Assembly: GCA_028875185.1 (NCBI GenBank)
Contig: JAPPFH010000049.1
Span: 1 to 64,000 of the forward strand
Source: Chloroflexota bacterium
GTDB lineage: Bacteria > Chloroflexota > Anaerolineae > Aggregatilineales > Phototrophicaceae
Direction: 5' to 3'
Length of the DNA stretch: 64,000 bases
Positions 1 to 9,213 of the stretch are shown here, one piece after another. Below the pieces are notes generated by a model. The model had not been told where the DNA came from, did no database searches, and saw only the letters and a list, made by a program, of their open reading frames with translations. Within the stretch, counting starts at the first letter, position 1. The number at the start of each line of letters is the position of its first letter. Position numbers and translations under genes: made by a program.

Positions 1-27
1 TCAATTCACGTTGAAATGCCTACGACC

Positions 28-120
28 AATACCAATCAAGCCTTGTAGGGGCGACTTATCAAGTCGCCCGTCGCCTACGCCGAATCAAATGCAACGGGCG
101 AGCCACTGGCTCGCCCCTAC
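28..120. repeat. Palindromic hairpin repeats (GTAGGGGCGA family) with a 20-nt dispersed repeat
   Basis: Bases 28-54 match 38843-38869 at 26 of 27 positions. Two perfect hairpins follow: stem 49-57 with 61-69 (loop ATC), and stem 96-104 with 108-116. The outer ends GTAGGGGCGA (46-55 region) and TCGCCCCTAC (111-120) are inverted copies of each other, so the block is itself a composite palindrome. The same GTAGGGGCGA-hairpin theme recurs at 21976-22044 and 59501-59524. No coding potential is seen from 1 to 152. Confidence 0.75.
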
Positions 121-152
121 AGATGCTTAATTCTTGAATCGGATGTTTAGAG

Positions 153-225
153 TGGGCGCTATAAGACTCGAACTTATAACCTTCCGGGTGTAAACCGGAT
201 GCTCTGCCAATTGAGCTAAACGCCC
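153..225 (-). tRNA. tRNA-Val (anticodon UAC)
   Basis: Read on the minus strand, a 73-nt cloverleaf folds completely. It has a 7-bp acceptor (GGGCGTT with AGCGCCC), a 4-bp D stem, an anticodon stem TCCGG/CCGGA with loop TTTACAC, and a TTCGAGT T-loop closed by ATAAG/CTTAT. The discriminator base is A. Loop positions 3-5 read TAC, giving valine. CCA is not encoded. A sigma70-type promoter lies directly upstream at 237-266. Confidence 0.97.
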
Positions 226-236
226 GTCCCATGATG

Positions 237-266
237 ATTATAGCGGCGAAACTGCGGCGGAGTCAA
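237..266 (-). promoter_or_regulatory. Promoter of tRNA-Val
   Basis: On the minus strand TTGACT (261-266) and TATAAT (237-242) are separated by 18 bp. The -10 ends 11 bp before the mature tRNA 5' end, so transcription would start within a few bases of the tRNA. The mobile element at 282-457 ends 15 bp upstream of the -35. Confidence 0.75.
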
Positions 267-281
267 GATGGACCTGATTGA

Positions 282-457
282 GGAGTGGTGAATGTGTTGA
301 TATATCCCACGTTTCCCCCACCCTAAATCCCTCCCCCAAAATGAGGGAGGGACTTCAAATGCCCGTAATTCCTTGAAAAACTCCCCTTCCCTCCTTGTGG
401 GGGCAAGGGGCCGGGGGATGGGGGTTTGTCGCGCTATCAATGAAATTTACCACACCC
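282..457. mobile_element. MITE-like element, copy A (176 bp)
   Basis: The element begins GGAGTGGTGAAT and ends TTTACCACACCC, which are imperfect terminal inverted repeats that continue inward as TTGATA/TATCAA. TGATTG flanks it on both sides (275-280 and 459-464), consistent with a target duplication partly eroded by mutation. Inside are two strong hairpins, one around CCCTCC/GGAGGG and one around CCCCTT/AAGGGG. No reading frame is convincing. This is the shortest copy and lacks the small insertions seen in the other three. It occupies most of the gap between tRNA-Val and dcd. Confidence 0.8.
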
Positions 458-485
458 TTGATTGCAAACGCAGCAAAGCAGGCAG

Positions 486-1040
486 CTACATTTTTGGCGG
501 TGTAACGCCCGTCTGCCCCTGATACTTGCCCTGCTTGTCGGCATAGGATTGCTCGCATGTTTCGTCCGCTTCAAAGAACAAGACCTGCGCCAGACCTTCA
601 TTGGCGTAAACTTTGGCCGGCAAGGGCGTCGTATTGCTGATTTCCAGCGTGACGTAGCCCTCCCATTCTGGTTCAAAAGGCGTGACGTTGACGATCAAGC
701 CGCAGCGGGCGTAGGTCGATTTGCCCAGGCAGACGGTCAGCACTTTGCGCGGAATGCGGAAGTACTCCACCGAGCGCGCGAGGACAAAAGAATTGGGCGG
801 AATGAGGCAGACATCGCCGCGGAAATCAACGAAAGAATCGCTGGCGAAATTCTTGGGATCGACAATGGCTGAGCGCACATTGGTGAAGATCTTGAACTCG
901 TCCGACACGCGCAGGTCATAGCCATAAGACGATACGCCATAGCTGATGGCGCCTTCGCGCACCTGCTGGTCGACGAAGGGCTCGATCATGCCGTGCTTGC
1001 GCACCATGTCTTTGATCCAATGATCGGGCTTGAGTCCCAT
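486..1040 (-). CDS. dcd: dCTP deaminase
   Basis: A 184-residue trimeric pyrimidine deaminase of the dUTPase fold. It converts dCTP to dUTP plus ammonia in the cytosol and so supplies the dUMP/dTTP route. Visible family motifs are [10 protein letters not shown] (37-46), GKSTYARCG (106-114), the [13 protein letters not shown] block carrying the catalytic glutamate (121-133), and the C-terminal KYQGQTGVT flap (172-180). Length is normal for the family (about 190). The start is ATG at 1040, 21 bp downstream of the argS stop on the same strand, so the two are probably cotranscribed. From sequence alone I cannot tell whether it is monofunctional or also has dUTPase activity. Confidence 0.96.
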   Translation of the reverse strand: MGLKPDHWIKDMVRKHGMIEPFVDQQVREGAISYGVSSYGYDLRVSDEFKIFTNVRSAIVDPKNFASDSFVDFRGDVCLIPPNSFVLARSVEYFRIPRKVLTVCLGKSTYARCGLIVNVTPFEPEWEGYVTLEISNTTPLPAKVYANEGLAQVLFFEADETCEQSYADKQGKYQGQTGVTPPKM

Positions 1041-1061
1041 GTTACGTTTCCTCGTTTTGAC

Positions 1062-2786
1062 CTACATACGCTCAGGCGCGGACATGCCCATCAGGCGCAG
1101 CACGCGCTGGAAGACGACTGCCGCCGCTCGATAAAAGCGCAGGCGCGCCTTGGCGGTTTCGCGCGGCACTTCGCTATGCAGCACGCGCACCCGGTCGTAT
1201 ATAGGATGGAATACCGAAGCTAATTCTTGCGCGAAGAAAGCGATCTTGTGTGGTTCGTAAGTGACCACCGCCTGCTCAATGACATTGCCCAGTTCCAGCG
1301 CCTTGCCGATGAAAGCCAGCTCGTCTTCGCCCAGCAGAGCCAAATTTGCGCCAGCGTCATCAAAACCGCGCTCCTCGGCTTCGCGGAAAATCCCGGCGCA
1401 GCGAACGTAAGCATTCTGAATATAATAGACCGGATTTTCATTTGTCTGCTTAACCACCTGATCGACATCGAAATCCAGTTGCGAATTGGGGCTGCGCGCC
1501 AGCATGTGATAACGCACGGCATCGGCGCTGGTCATTTCGACCAGGTCATCAAGCGTATCAAAGTCGCCAGCGCGCTTGGATTGCTTGACCGCCTCGTATT
1601 CGCCCGTCTCTTCATTCCGGCGCACGGCACGCACCATCTGATTGAAGATCACATGAATGGGCTCGGGATCCATACCCAGCGCCTCGATGCCATGCCTAAC
1701 CACTTGCGCCTGCGAAAAGTGATCGGTGCCCAGTACATTCACGGCGATGTCGAAGCCGCGCTCGAGCTTGTCGCAGTGGTAGGTGATATCCGGCAGCGTA
1801 TAAGTCGGGACGCCATCGCTCTTGACCATCACGCGATCTTTTTCATCGCCGAACGCGCTGCTGCGGAACCAAGTAGCTGGCGCATAGCCCTTGGATTCGA
1901 CATCGGCGATCTCGTCTTCGCCGGCGCCTTCCCAGTACGCCGCTTCGTAGATATGCCCGCTCTCGCGCATCGTTTCCAGCACGGCCCAGATTTTGCCCGA
2001 TTCAAATAGTGAGGACTCGTTGAAGAAGGCGTCGTGCCTGATATCAATGGAAGCGAGCGAGCGCTCGATCCAATCGAACATTCGAGTTTCCGCGGCGTCT
2101 CTGAAATACTCCCAGCCTTCGCCACGCAGCGAATCGCCCTGCTCCGCGACTAGGTCAGCTGCCACTTCCACCAGGTATTCGCCCTGATAGTATTCGGCCG
2201 GAAACTTGACCTCATCGCCCAACTGTTCCCGGTAGCGCAGCATCAGGCTTTTGCCCAGCTTAACCATCTGCGACCCGGCGTTGTTGTAATAGTATTCGCG
2301 CTGCACCGAATAACCGGCCGCTTCCAGCAAACGCGCCATCGCATCGCCGACAACGGCGCCGCGGGTATGACCGATGGTGATCGGTCCGCTGGGGTTGGCG
2401 CTGACGAACTCGACTTGGGCTCTCTTCCCGCAGCCAATACCCAGTTGAAACAGGACGTCGCCCTCGGCGATGATCGCATCGACCTGCCGCGCTAGATAGT
2501 CTTTGGCTATTGAGCAATTGATAAAGCCGGGCGGCGCCACCCGTATGTCGTCGGCGAAGTCCAACTCCGGCAGCTTGTCGCCGATCAGGCGCGCGATATC
2601 AAGCGGCTTCATGCGAGCCAGCTTCGCCAGACCCATCGCCGGATACGCGAGGTCGCCTTGGCCCGTGCGTTTCGGCGCGCTCACCGGTATCGGCGGGATG
2701 CCAAATTGCGGCAATTCACCAGAGGCCTGCGCGGCTTTGATCGCCGCTTCAATCGCCAATTCAAGTTCTCTGTGAAGCAGTTTCAA
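1062..2786 (-). CDS. argS: Arginyl-tRNA synthetase
   Basis: A 574-residue class I aminoacyl-tRNA synthetase that charges tRNA-Arg. The N-terminal Add1-like domain covers about 1-105. The nucleotide-binding core has ANPSGPITIGHTRG (130-143), with GHTRG as the HIGH-signature variant usual in ArgRS. The KMSKS loop is represented by KQSKRAGDF (about 410), which lacks the canonical second lysine, as many ArgRS do. A C-terminal DALR anticodon-binding helix bundle fills roughly 455-574. The start is TTG at 2786 with a purine-rich GAGGA about 10 bases upstream. An ATG alternative would cut conserved Add1 sequence. dcd follows on the same strand. Confidence 0.96.
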   Translation of the reverse strand: MKLLHRELELAIEAAIKAAQASGELPQFGIPPIPVSAPKRTGQGDLAYPAMGLAKLARMKPLDIARLIGDKLPELDFADDIRVAPPGFINCSIAKDYLARQVDAIIAEGDVLFQLGIGCGKRAQVEFVSANPSGPITIGHTRGAVVGDAMARLLEAAGYSVQREYYYNNAGSQMVKLGKSLMLRYREQLGDEVKFPAEYYQGEYLVEVAADLVAEQGDSLRGEGWEYFRDAAETRMFDWIERSLASIDIRHDAFFNESSLFESGKIWAVLETMRESGHIYEAAYWEGAGEDEIADVESKGYAPATWFRSSAFGDEKDRVMVKSDGVPTYTLPDITYHCDKLERGFDIAVNVLGTDHFSQAQVVRHGIEALGMDPEPIHVIFNQMVRAVRRNEETGEYEAVKQSKRAGDFDTLDDLVEMTSADAVRYHMLARSPNSQLDFDVDQVVKQTNENPVYYIQNAYVRCAGIFREAEERGFDDAGANLALLGEDELAFIGKALELGNVIEQAVVTYEPHKIAFFAQELASVFHPIYDRVRVLHSEVPRETAKARLRFYRAAAVVFQRVLRLMGMSAPERM

Positions 2787-2861
2787 CGGTCACTGTCCTC
2801 TGCCTGCGGGGATAAGCGGATATGGATTCTAGCAAATCGGCGGCGCTTGCGTAATGGGAGT

Positions 2862-3596
2862 TTACGGCGTAAATTGCAGCGCCTGAGCCAGACGATCCCC
2901 GCCAATCGGCTCGCTCGCGCCCGCCTTCCGCGCCCAGACCTGGCTGTAATCTGATTGCCAGATCGCGATGTGAACCTCGCGCATATCCAGCAGCTCCAGC
3001 TCGCGCCGCATCTTTGCCTCGCCCCACGCGCGATCCGGCATCCAGCGTGTATCGATGCGGATGCTGGTCAGCAGTGTGCCGCCAGGTCGCAAAACCCGGC
3101 ACATCTCGCTCAAAGCGGCGCGCTGATCCGGCAGGAATTCGAGCGCCTCCAGGCAGGTTACGACATCAAAGCTGTCATCGGCGAAGGGCAATTCGCTCGC
3201 GTCATGGCGCATCAGCGTGATGTAGCGCTCGAAGCGATCTTCCGCCACCTTTTGCCGCGCGACATTTAGCATCCGGCGGCTGGCGTCCAAACCGATGACG
3301 TGGCCCTCAAAGCGCCCGTTACGCGCAAAAATCAGCGGTACGCGACCAGCGCCTGTGGCAACGTCCAGGATCAATGGGTTGGTCACGGGGTATATGCGCG
3401 TCATGATTGGCTGAGAAATCAATGTGATGTCGGCCATTTCATCAAATTGCTTGACGCGGTCGTATCGGGAAGCGTAAAGATCGTACAAGGCGATGACGGC
3501 GCGCTTTCCCAGATAGACGCCTTCTGTTTCGATGATTAACCACCAGACGAGGAATCCGCCGACGAGTAGCGCAATCAGAATCGCAATCACTGTCAA
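2862..3596 (-). CDS. Membrane-anchored class I SAM-dependent methyltransferase
   Basis: A 244-residue protein with a single N-terminal hydrophobic helix (about 2-22) followed by a cytosolic Rossmann methyltransferase domain. Motif I is LDVATGAGR (77-85), followed by an acidic motif II (VIGLDAS) and the FDVVTCLEALEFLPD motif typical of UbiE/class-11 methyltransferases. The substrate is unknown; the membrane anchor suggests a lipid, quinone or envelope substrate. It starts with TTG at 3596. It lies between the ABC exporter and argS on the same strand, 75 bp from argS. Confidence 0.8.
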   Translation of the reverse strand: MTVIAILIALLVGGFLVWWLIIETEGVYLGKRAVIALYDLYASRYDRVKQFDEMADITLISQPIMTRIYPVTNPLILDVATGAGRVPLIFARNGRFEGHVIGLDASRRMLNVARQKVAEDRFERYITLMRHDASELPFADDSFDVVTCLEALEFLPDQRAALSEMCRVLRPGGTLLTSIRIDTRWMPDRAWGEAKMRRELELLDMREVHIAIWQSDYSQVWARKAGASEPIGGDRLAQALQFTP

Positions 3597-3653
3597 GATT
3601 ATCTCCGCGCCAAGGTCATCACGCTTGGTTCAAATTGCCGCTCTTCAACGCGC

Positions 3654-5456
3654 CTAGCCAGCGACGACAAGGTCCGTCTCTCGAAACTGCATCTCATAAA
3701 GTTTGGCGTAGAGGCCTCGCTGCGCCAACAATTCTTTATGTGGTCCCAACTCGATGATCCGCCCCTTCTCCAGCACGGCGATGCGATGCGCAACGCGAAC
3801 CGTGCTAAGGCGATGCGCGATGATCAAGGTTGTCCGGCGCCGCATTAAACGCGCCAAAGCCTCTTGCACCAACTGTTCGCTTTCATTATCCAGGCTGGAA
3901 GTCGCTTCATCGAGAAGCAGGATTGACGGGTTCTTGAGCAAGGCGCGCGCGATGGCGACGCGTTGACGCTGCCCGCCGCTGAGTTTGACGCCGCGCTCGC
4001 CAACGATGCTGTCGTAACCCTGCGGCAATTCCATGATGAAGTCATGAGCGTTGGCGGATTGCGCCGCTTCAATCATCTCCGCTTCGCTCGCCCCGAGCTT
4101 GCCATAGAGGATATTCTCGCGAACGCTGCCGCCGAAGAGCAGCGTCTCCTGCGGGACGATGCCGATATGCCCCCGCAGGCTGCTCTGCGTCAAGTCGCGG
4201 ATGTCGTGCCCGTCGATGCGGATCGAGCCGGCGTCGACATCGTAAAAGCGCGGAATCAAATTGAAGAGCGTGCTTTTGCCAGCTCCGCTCGGTCCAACCA
4301 AAGCAACGATCTCGCCCTCGGCAATATCCAGATTTATATCGCTCAGCACCGCCAAGTCATTCTCGTAAGCGAAGCTGACGCCGCGCAGCGATATCGCGCC
4401 GCGAACGGAAGCCAGTTTCTTCGCATTCGGCGCATCGCGCAGTTCTGGCGGCGTATCCAGAATCTCGAAGACGCGCTTGGTTGCGCCCAGCGCCTCTTGC
4501 GCCTGCGAATACATGCTGATCACGCCGGCAAAGTTGGCGGCCACAGTCAAGCCGTAGATTAGAAAGGCAATCAGCTCGCCCGCGCTCAGCCGCCCGTCGA
4601 GAACCTCGCGTCCGCCGAACCACAAAACCAAAGCCAGACCCGCGAAGGCAAAGAACGCGATAATGGGACCGAAGATCGAGCGTATCGTGAGCAGCTTGAC
4701 AGCGGCGCGAAAGGCGATATCGATAGCCTTGTTGTATCGGGCGATTTCGTAGCTTTCGCGTACGAAACTCTTGACCTCGCGAATATTCTGCAACACTTCT
4801 TCGGCGACGACGGTGGCGCCGGCGATTTCGTCTTGCACCCGTGTGCTGGCGCGGCGAATGGCGCTGCCGAGCACGAAGGCGACCGCCACAATGATCGGCA
4901 TCAGCACGATGATGAAGAGCGTCAAGCGCCAATTCAGATAGAACATGATCGCGATTGACCCGACCAAGGTCAGCGTCTGTTGCAAAAAGGCGCTGATATT
5001 GCCTGTCAATACGGTGCGCACGACGGTGACATCGGAGGAGATGCGGCTGATCAGCTCGCCGACGCGTCGCTGGTTGTAGTAGCTGATCGATAAGGTCTGA
5101 AAATGGGCGTATAGCTGGCAGCGCAGATCGACCACGATTCTCTCGCCGACAAAATTGAGATTGTAGTTTTGCACGAAGCTCGCCAGCGAACGCAAAATGA
5201 ATACAGCCAGCAGCGCGAGCGTAATCGTATCCAGCAGCATGAAATCGGCGTCGGTGAATACCGAGTCTATCACCCGTTGAATCACCGCCGGGAATACCAG
5301 GCTGAGCGCCGAGGCGAAGAAAAGGCCGATAGTCGCTGCGAGCAGGCGAAGCTTATAGGCGGTCAGATACGCGAGCAGCCGGCGCCACTGCATCGGCGTC
5401 GCTGGCACATCGCGTTTCTCCTTGCCGCCGCCTGAGGACCGAATTCGATAGATCAT
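3654..5456 (-). CDS. ABC exporter, fused membrane and ATPase domains (MsbA/multidrug type)
   Basis: A 600-residue half-transporter that would work as a homodimer in the inner membrane. The transmembrane domain (about 30-320) holds six hydrophobic helices. The nucleotide-binding domain has Walker A GPSGAGKST (388-396), the signature LSGGQRQRVAIARALL (about 493), Walker B SILLLDEATSSLD (about 515) and the H-loop IIAHRLSTV. Order and length match the MsbA/LmrA/BmrA exporters. Lipids, drugs or peptides are all possible substrates and the neighbours do not decide. It starts with ATG at 5456 and is followed 57 bp later by the anchored methyltransferase. Confidence 0.92.
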   Translation of the reverse strand: MIYRIRSSGGGKEKRDVPATPMQWRRLLAYLTAYKLRLLAATIGLFFASALSLVFPAVIQRVIDSVFTDADFMLLDTITLALLAVFILRSLASFVQNYNLNFVGERIVVDLRCQLYAHFQTLSISYYNQRRVGELISRISSDVTVVRTVLTGNISAFLQQTLTLVGSIAIMFYLNWRLTLFIIVLMPIIVAVAFVLGSAIRRASTRVQDEIAGATVVAEEVLQNIREVKSFVRESYEIARYNKAIDIAFRAAVKLLTIRSIFGPIIAFFAFAGLALVLWFGGREVLDGRLSAGELIAFLIYGLTVAANFAGVISMYSQAQEALGATKRVFEILDTPPELRDAPNAKKLASVRGAISLRGVSFAYENDLAVLSDINLDIAEGEIVALVGPSGAGKSTLFNLIPRFYDVDAGSIRIDGHDIRDLTQSSLRGHIGIVPQETLLFGGSVRENILYGKLGASEAEMIEAAQSANAHDFIMELPQGYDSIVGERGVKLSGGQRQRVAIARALLKNPSILLLDEATSSLDNESEQLVQEALARLMRRRTTLIIAHRLSTVRVAHRIAVLEKGRIIELGPHKELLAQRGLYAKLYEMQFRETDLVVAG

Positions 5457-5728
5457 GCCTCTTCAGAGTCGTTTCAGATAAGTATCGAGAATACGAGCCG
5501 CAAGATTGACCTATTCAAAATAAATGAATGTCTGTCGGGGCGAGCCGGCGCTGCGCGCAGGTCGCGTAGACACTGACCGCCGACACAGCAGGTCGCTCGT
5601 CCACACTTGAAATAGACTTCCAATTTGTTTTCGAATGTCCAACATATTCTTGCTTGCGTACTTGGGCTTAAAGACTGCCGGCGCTTTCGGTATCGCCGAT
5701 CCAAGCATGGGCGGGACCAGCCCTGCCG
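5457..5728. other. Intergenic region with degenerate hairpin-repeat debris
   Basis: No gene is supportable here. The stretch holds an imperfect palindrome (TGTCTGTCGG near 5527 against CCGACACA near 5580). It encloses GCGTAGACACTG, the same 12-mer core found as a small insertion inside MITE copies B-D. This looks like repeat debris between the glycosidase and the ABC exporter genes. Confidence 0.5.
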
Positions 5729-8332
5729 CTACGTGGCGGGGGGATCGTCAGCGTCCTCATCCGACCCGGGCTCAGCTGGGTCCGCCTCAGGATATTCTAG
5801 TTCCGGCGTCGCCTGGTCATCGACATCAATGATAAGCGGGCCATCATCGTCAGAATCGCTGGGCAAGGGCGGGGCGGGCGGCTCAGGCGCATCGAGCTCA
5901 ACTTCCGCGGCGCCGGCGGGCGTCGGATCCCTGAGCAACTGCCAGGGCGCGTCTGCGGGCAATTGTTCGCTGTGGCCCGAAGGAAACTCGACGCGAATCT
6001 CGTCGGCGTCCCGCCGCACGACGACGCCATGCTGCTCAATTGTAATGGCTTCTCCCCAGGTGAACTCCCCGCCCAGCCAAACGCGATCGGGCGCGATGAT
6101 CGCAACGCCCAATACATCGCCGAGCAGTTTAAGCGGAACGATCCCGCCGATGTGATGATCCTCGCCGAAGCCCTTAACCTCATCCGCGTGATAAAACTGC
6201 GACAGCTTGCCTTCGCGCGCGAGGACCCGCGTCAAGCCATCGAGCGCGCGTTTGACCAGCGCGGTCGCCTCCCGCCGGAAGCCTGCCGCCGCCATGCCCT
6301 CGCCGATCAGCGATATCCAATACATCCAGATGCCTCCGCCGCCGCGCGCATTGGACGGGTCAAAATCGCGGTCGCTCGCGCTGACCATGGTCAAGCCATT
6401 GGGGCGCAGGAAACGCGCTTCGTCCAGCGCCAACTCAACCAGCGCCGCCCTTCGCTCCTGCGGCAGGTTAGGGCAAATCAGCGGCATCAGCGCGTTGATG
6501 TCGAGACCTGCGCTGTCAATCGTGGTGGCGTAAACCTTGTATACCCGGCTAAGGCCTTCAATCGCGATTCGGCGAACGTGGGAGAGTGGCTTCGCGGTGG
6601 TGTAGACGCCTTGACGGTTCTGCCAGTCAAACTCTTCCGCCGCCGCTTCAATCACGCATTCCTCATCTTCCGCATCGCGTCCTTCGAGCTTCAGGGTGAT
6701 GCGGGGCCGCTGGCTGACGCCGCCGACGACTCGCACCACCACTTTCGCTGGCGTCCGCAGCGCGTGATCCAACTCGTGGATCTGATCGCCCGCGCCGCGC
6801 TGCAGCAATTCCTCCGCTTCCGCGCTAAAGTGCGTATCGCGATCGCGGTAGCGATAGCGCCCCCCATCCCAGAATTCGTCCAGGCTGGTCTCCATCATCG
6901 CCCGCTGTTTTGCGAGGATCTGCGCGCTTTCGGCTTCACCCAGTTGATCGGCGATCTGGCTTAACGCATCGGCTTCTGAGATTAGGTAAGCCAGCAAGTC
7001 GGGCGTTTCCATTTGCGCGATGTCGGCGCCCTGCGCCCAGTATTGACCCTGGCCAAATGTGGGAAAGGCGACATAACCCATCTGTCGCTCCGATTGCCAT
7101 TCCGGCACGCCATCGTCATCGGCGTCCAAATCGCTTTGCAGCCAGCGCCCAAAGAAGGCGACCAGCGCTGGATAAACCTCGCTGAGAAAGTCCTGATCGC
7201 CGGTTCGCTGATGCACAAGCCAGCTGAGCCGCGCCAAAAGCGGCATCATCAAGATGCCTTGCCGCTGTCCGCCCAATCCGGGACGCCGGTCGACAAAACC
7301 CGATTCGTCTTGCGTCGCCAGATAATTTCGAATCAGGCTTTTGGCCAGCTCGCCGTCAATATTGGCGATCGCGCTGGCTGCAAGATAGGCAAGCGTCGGC
7401 TCTTGCCCCGCCCAGGCGCGGATATGATCGCCCCCGTCTCCGCGCCGGCTCCAGCCGCGATTGCCTGCGCGATTGGCGACGAATGAGGCATGTGGCAAAT
7501 GCTCGGTAGGACCGATGAAGGCTTTGATTAAATGCGCGTACGACAGGTCAATCGCGCGGTCCCACTCCTCGTTGCCCGTGCTTATTCGCGGCACGGCGGC
7601 TGCATCGCGCTCGATTCGATCGAATTGACGCTCCCAGGATTGAGACGCCCAATTCATCGCCAGGCTGAAGGAGTCCCGCATGTCTTCCAGCCCGGCTACC
7701 GCGAAGGGCGCGCGCGCGCTCTCGCCCGGCTGCAATGCCAGGACGCGGCCAATTTTGGGACTGCCGATGCGGCCGCCATAGATCTCGGCGCTGGCGCCCG
7801 CCATTGCGGCGACGGGATTGATATTGCCGATCTGCCCAAGATGCAGCGCCAGCGTGCCATCGCCCAAGGTGAGCACATTAAGCCTGACTTTGCGGCTGTT
7901 TATCACGGCATGACCAAATAACTCGAGCTGAAGCCTAATTGCATCAGCGCTTGTATTGGTCAAGGTAAACTCGCCGCCCGCCGCCCGCGATTCCATCGCC
8001 CAATAGCGCGCGGTCATAGCCAGCTCCGCTAGCGGCGCCGCCTCGATACAGACGAGATTCGGCGCAAAGTATGTAATCTGAGGGCGCTCGGCATACGACT
8101 GTTCTTGATAGACGAGGCGCTCGCCGCAGCGTAGCATGAGGACCATGCTGACAAGACCTGCACGGCCGCCATACCGCGTTTGGAAGGCGAGCGCCGCCTC
8201 ATCGCGCCGGCCTAAACGTACAGTCCAAGCTTGGTCGTCACGGTAATCCGTGCGGCTGCTGCGGACATCCGCCGCCAAGTAATACTCGAATGGCACGCTC
8301 GCGTCGATCGTTTGACGCCTTAGATTCCGCAT
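5729..8332 (-). CDS. Large (alpha/alpha)6-barrel glycosidase, MGH1/GH63-like
   Basis: An 867-residue protein. The N-terminal third (about 1-240) is beta-rich, consistent with a supersandwich domain. The central and C-terminal part carries the helical-barrel hallmarks of GH63/mannosylglycerate-hydrolase-like enzymes: a GDGGDHIRAWAGQEPTLAYLA stretch, FFGRWLQSDLDADDDGVPEW with the typical DxDGxPE repeat, and an acidic WMYWISLIGEG segment near the end. There is no signal peptide, so it is predicted cytosolic. The last ~55 residues form an acidic Pro/Asp/Glu-rich tail. The sugar substrate cannot be read from sequence. It starts with ATG at 8332; the lipoprotein gene upstream is on the same strand, 22 bp away. 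Confidence 0.75.
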   Translation of the reverse strand: MRNLRRQTIDASVPFEYYLAADVRSSRTDYRDDQAWTVRLGRRDEAALAFQTRYGGRAGLVSMVLMLRCGERLVYQEQSYAERPQITYFAPNLVCIEAAPLAELAMTARYWAMESRAAGGEFTLTNTSADAIRLQLELFGHAVINSRKVRLNVLTLGDGTLALHLGQIGNINPVAAMAGASAEIYGGRIGSPKIGRVLALQPGESARAPFAVAGLEDMRDSFSLAMNWASQSWERQFDRIERDAAAVPRISTGNEEWDRAIDLSYAHLIKAFIGPTEHLPHASFVANRAGNRGWSRRGDGGDHIRAWAGQEPTLAYLAASAIANIDGELAKSLIRNYLATQDESGFVDRRPGLGGQRQGILMMPLLARLSWLVHQRTGDQDFLSEVYPALVAFFGRWLQSDLDADDDGVPEWQSERQMGYVAFPTFGQGQYWAQGADIAQMETPDLLAYLISEADALSQIADQLGEAESAQILAKQRAMMETSLDEFWDGGRYRYRDRDTHFSAEAEELLQRGAGDQIHELDHALRTPAKVVVRVVGGVSQRPRITLKLEGRDAEDEECVIEAAAEEFDWQNRQGVYTTAKPLSHVRRIAIEGLSRVYKVYATTIDSAGLDINALMPLICPNLPQERRAALVELALDEARFLRPNGLTMVSASDRDFDPSNARGGGGIWMYWISLIGEGMAAAGFRREATALVKRALDGLTRVLAREGKLSQFYHADEVKGFGEDHHIGGIVPLKLLGDVLGVAIIAPDRVWLGGEFTWGEAITIEQHGVVVRRDADEIRVEFPSGHSEQLPADAPWQLLRDPTPAGAAEVELDAPEPPAPPLPSDSDDDGPLIIDVDDQATPELEYPEADPAEPGSDEDADDPPAT

Positions 8333-8354
8333 GATTGTGGCTTACAGCCTGATC

Positions 8355-9023
8355 TTAGCTTTCGACTTGCCAGCTTCGGGAGCTTTCAATGAAACGGAAG
8401 ACGCCGGCGCTCAGGCTCTCGACCTGATGGTAGCCCGGTCCAGGCACGTAAGCGTTATCCTCATTAACAGAGCCGCCATGATGGTATTCGTAACGGGCGG
8501 TGTGACCGCGCTCGATATCCAGCGCCCAGCCGATTGCCAATCGCACTTCCGGGTTTTCGCGCCAGAGTTTCCCGAAGCCGCGGATCGGTTGGAAGCGGTC
8601 CCGCGGCGGCACAATCTGGTTATCAGTTTCCGCTTCGCCTTCGACAAATGTATCATCGTAGACGCTCCAGACATTCTGCCCCCCCTGGTCAACCGAAAGC
8701 ACCCAGATCTGCGAATTGGGTTGCAGCCAAAACATCCATCCGTCTTCAAAGCGCTGCTCGGCTACATAAATGGATCCTACTATCGTCTCCGGAAACGGAT
8801 CAGGCGTCGGTGTAATGGTTGGCGTTGCTGTCGGCGCGGATTCGGTCGCCACCATGATCGCCGTCGCGGTCGCGGCGAGGCTATCCGCAGTGGCGACGGC
8901 TTGAAGGAGCGCCTCCGACAGCGCCGTGGCGGTGAGATCCGCTGGCGATGTTGACTGGCTTTGACAAGCGGTCAATATGACGAGGCAGATCATGAGGCAG
9001 GCCAAATGTCGCATTATGGGCAT
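8355..9023 (-). CDS. Predicted lipoprotein of unknown function
   Basis: A 222-residue secreted protein. The N-terminus is a lipoprotein signal peptide ending in the lipobox LTAC, so Cys20 would be lipidated and the protein anchored to the outer face of the cytoplasmic membrane. A Thr/Pro linker (PTATPTITPTPDP, about 65-77), common in Chloroflexota exoproteins, leads to a C-terminal beta-rich domain with many Trp/Gly (FEDGWMFWLQPNSQIWVLS). No enzyme motif is recognised. The start is ATG at 9023, with an alternative ATG at 9014 that leaves a more standard signal peptide. It precedes the glycosidase gene, so a glycan-related role is possible. Confidence 0.7.
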   Translation of the reverse strand: MPIMRHLACLMICLVILTACQSQSTSPADLTATALSEALLQAVATADSLAATATAIMVATESAPTATPTITPTPDPFPETIVGSIYVAEQRFEDGWMFWLQPNSQIWVLSVDQGGQNVWSVYDDTFVEGEAETDNQIVPPRDRFQPIRGFGKLWRENPEVRLAIGWALDIERGHTARYEYHHGGSVNEDNAYVPGPGYHQVESLSAGVFRFIESSRSWQVES

Positions 9024-9213
9024 CGAGCGCTCCGTCAGGTTGCGCGTTTCACTTTGAATTCATTCTATCAGAGCGAATATGATTAACAAGCTGGGCAATT
9101 CCCATGGACGCAAGGCGGGTTGCCGACGGCTGCTCGCGGCGCCGGCTCAGGCTAGGCATCGCTGGCGCCATTCTTTATCATATACGCGAGAGTGCAGCAA
9201 AAAGGCGCGCGGC

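Noticed and set aside
46..120. CRISPR-like array of GGGCGA repeats
   Set aside because: Only two palindromes with no regular spacer; the family is dispersed singly across the window and no cas gene is present.
462..872. Plus-strand reading frame opposite dcd
   Set aside because: Fully overlaps a clear dcd gene; composition is that of a shadow frame and no motif is visible.
1227..2009. Long plus-strand frame opposite argS
   Set aside because: Antisense to a canonical argS; no start signal or family match.
5474..5708. Short minus-strand frames between the glycosidase and the ABC exporter
   Set aside because: Lie in repeat debris, have no Shine-Dalgarno sequence and no recognisable protein features.
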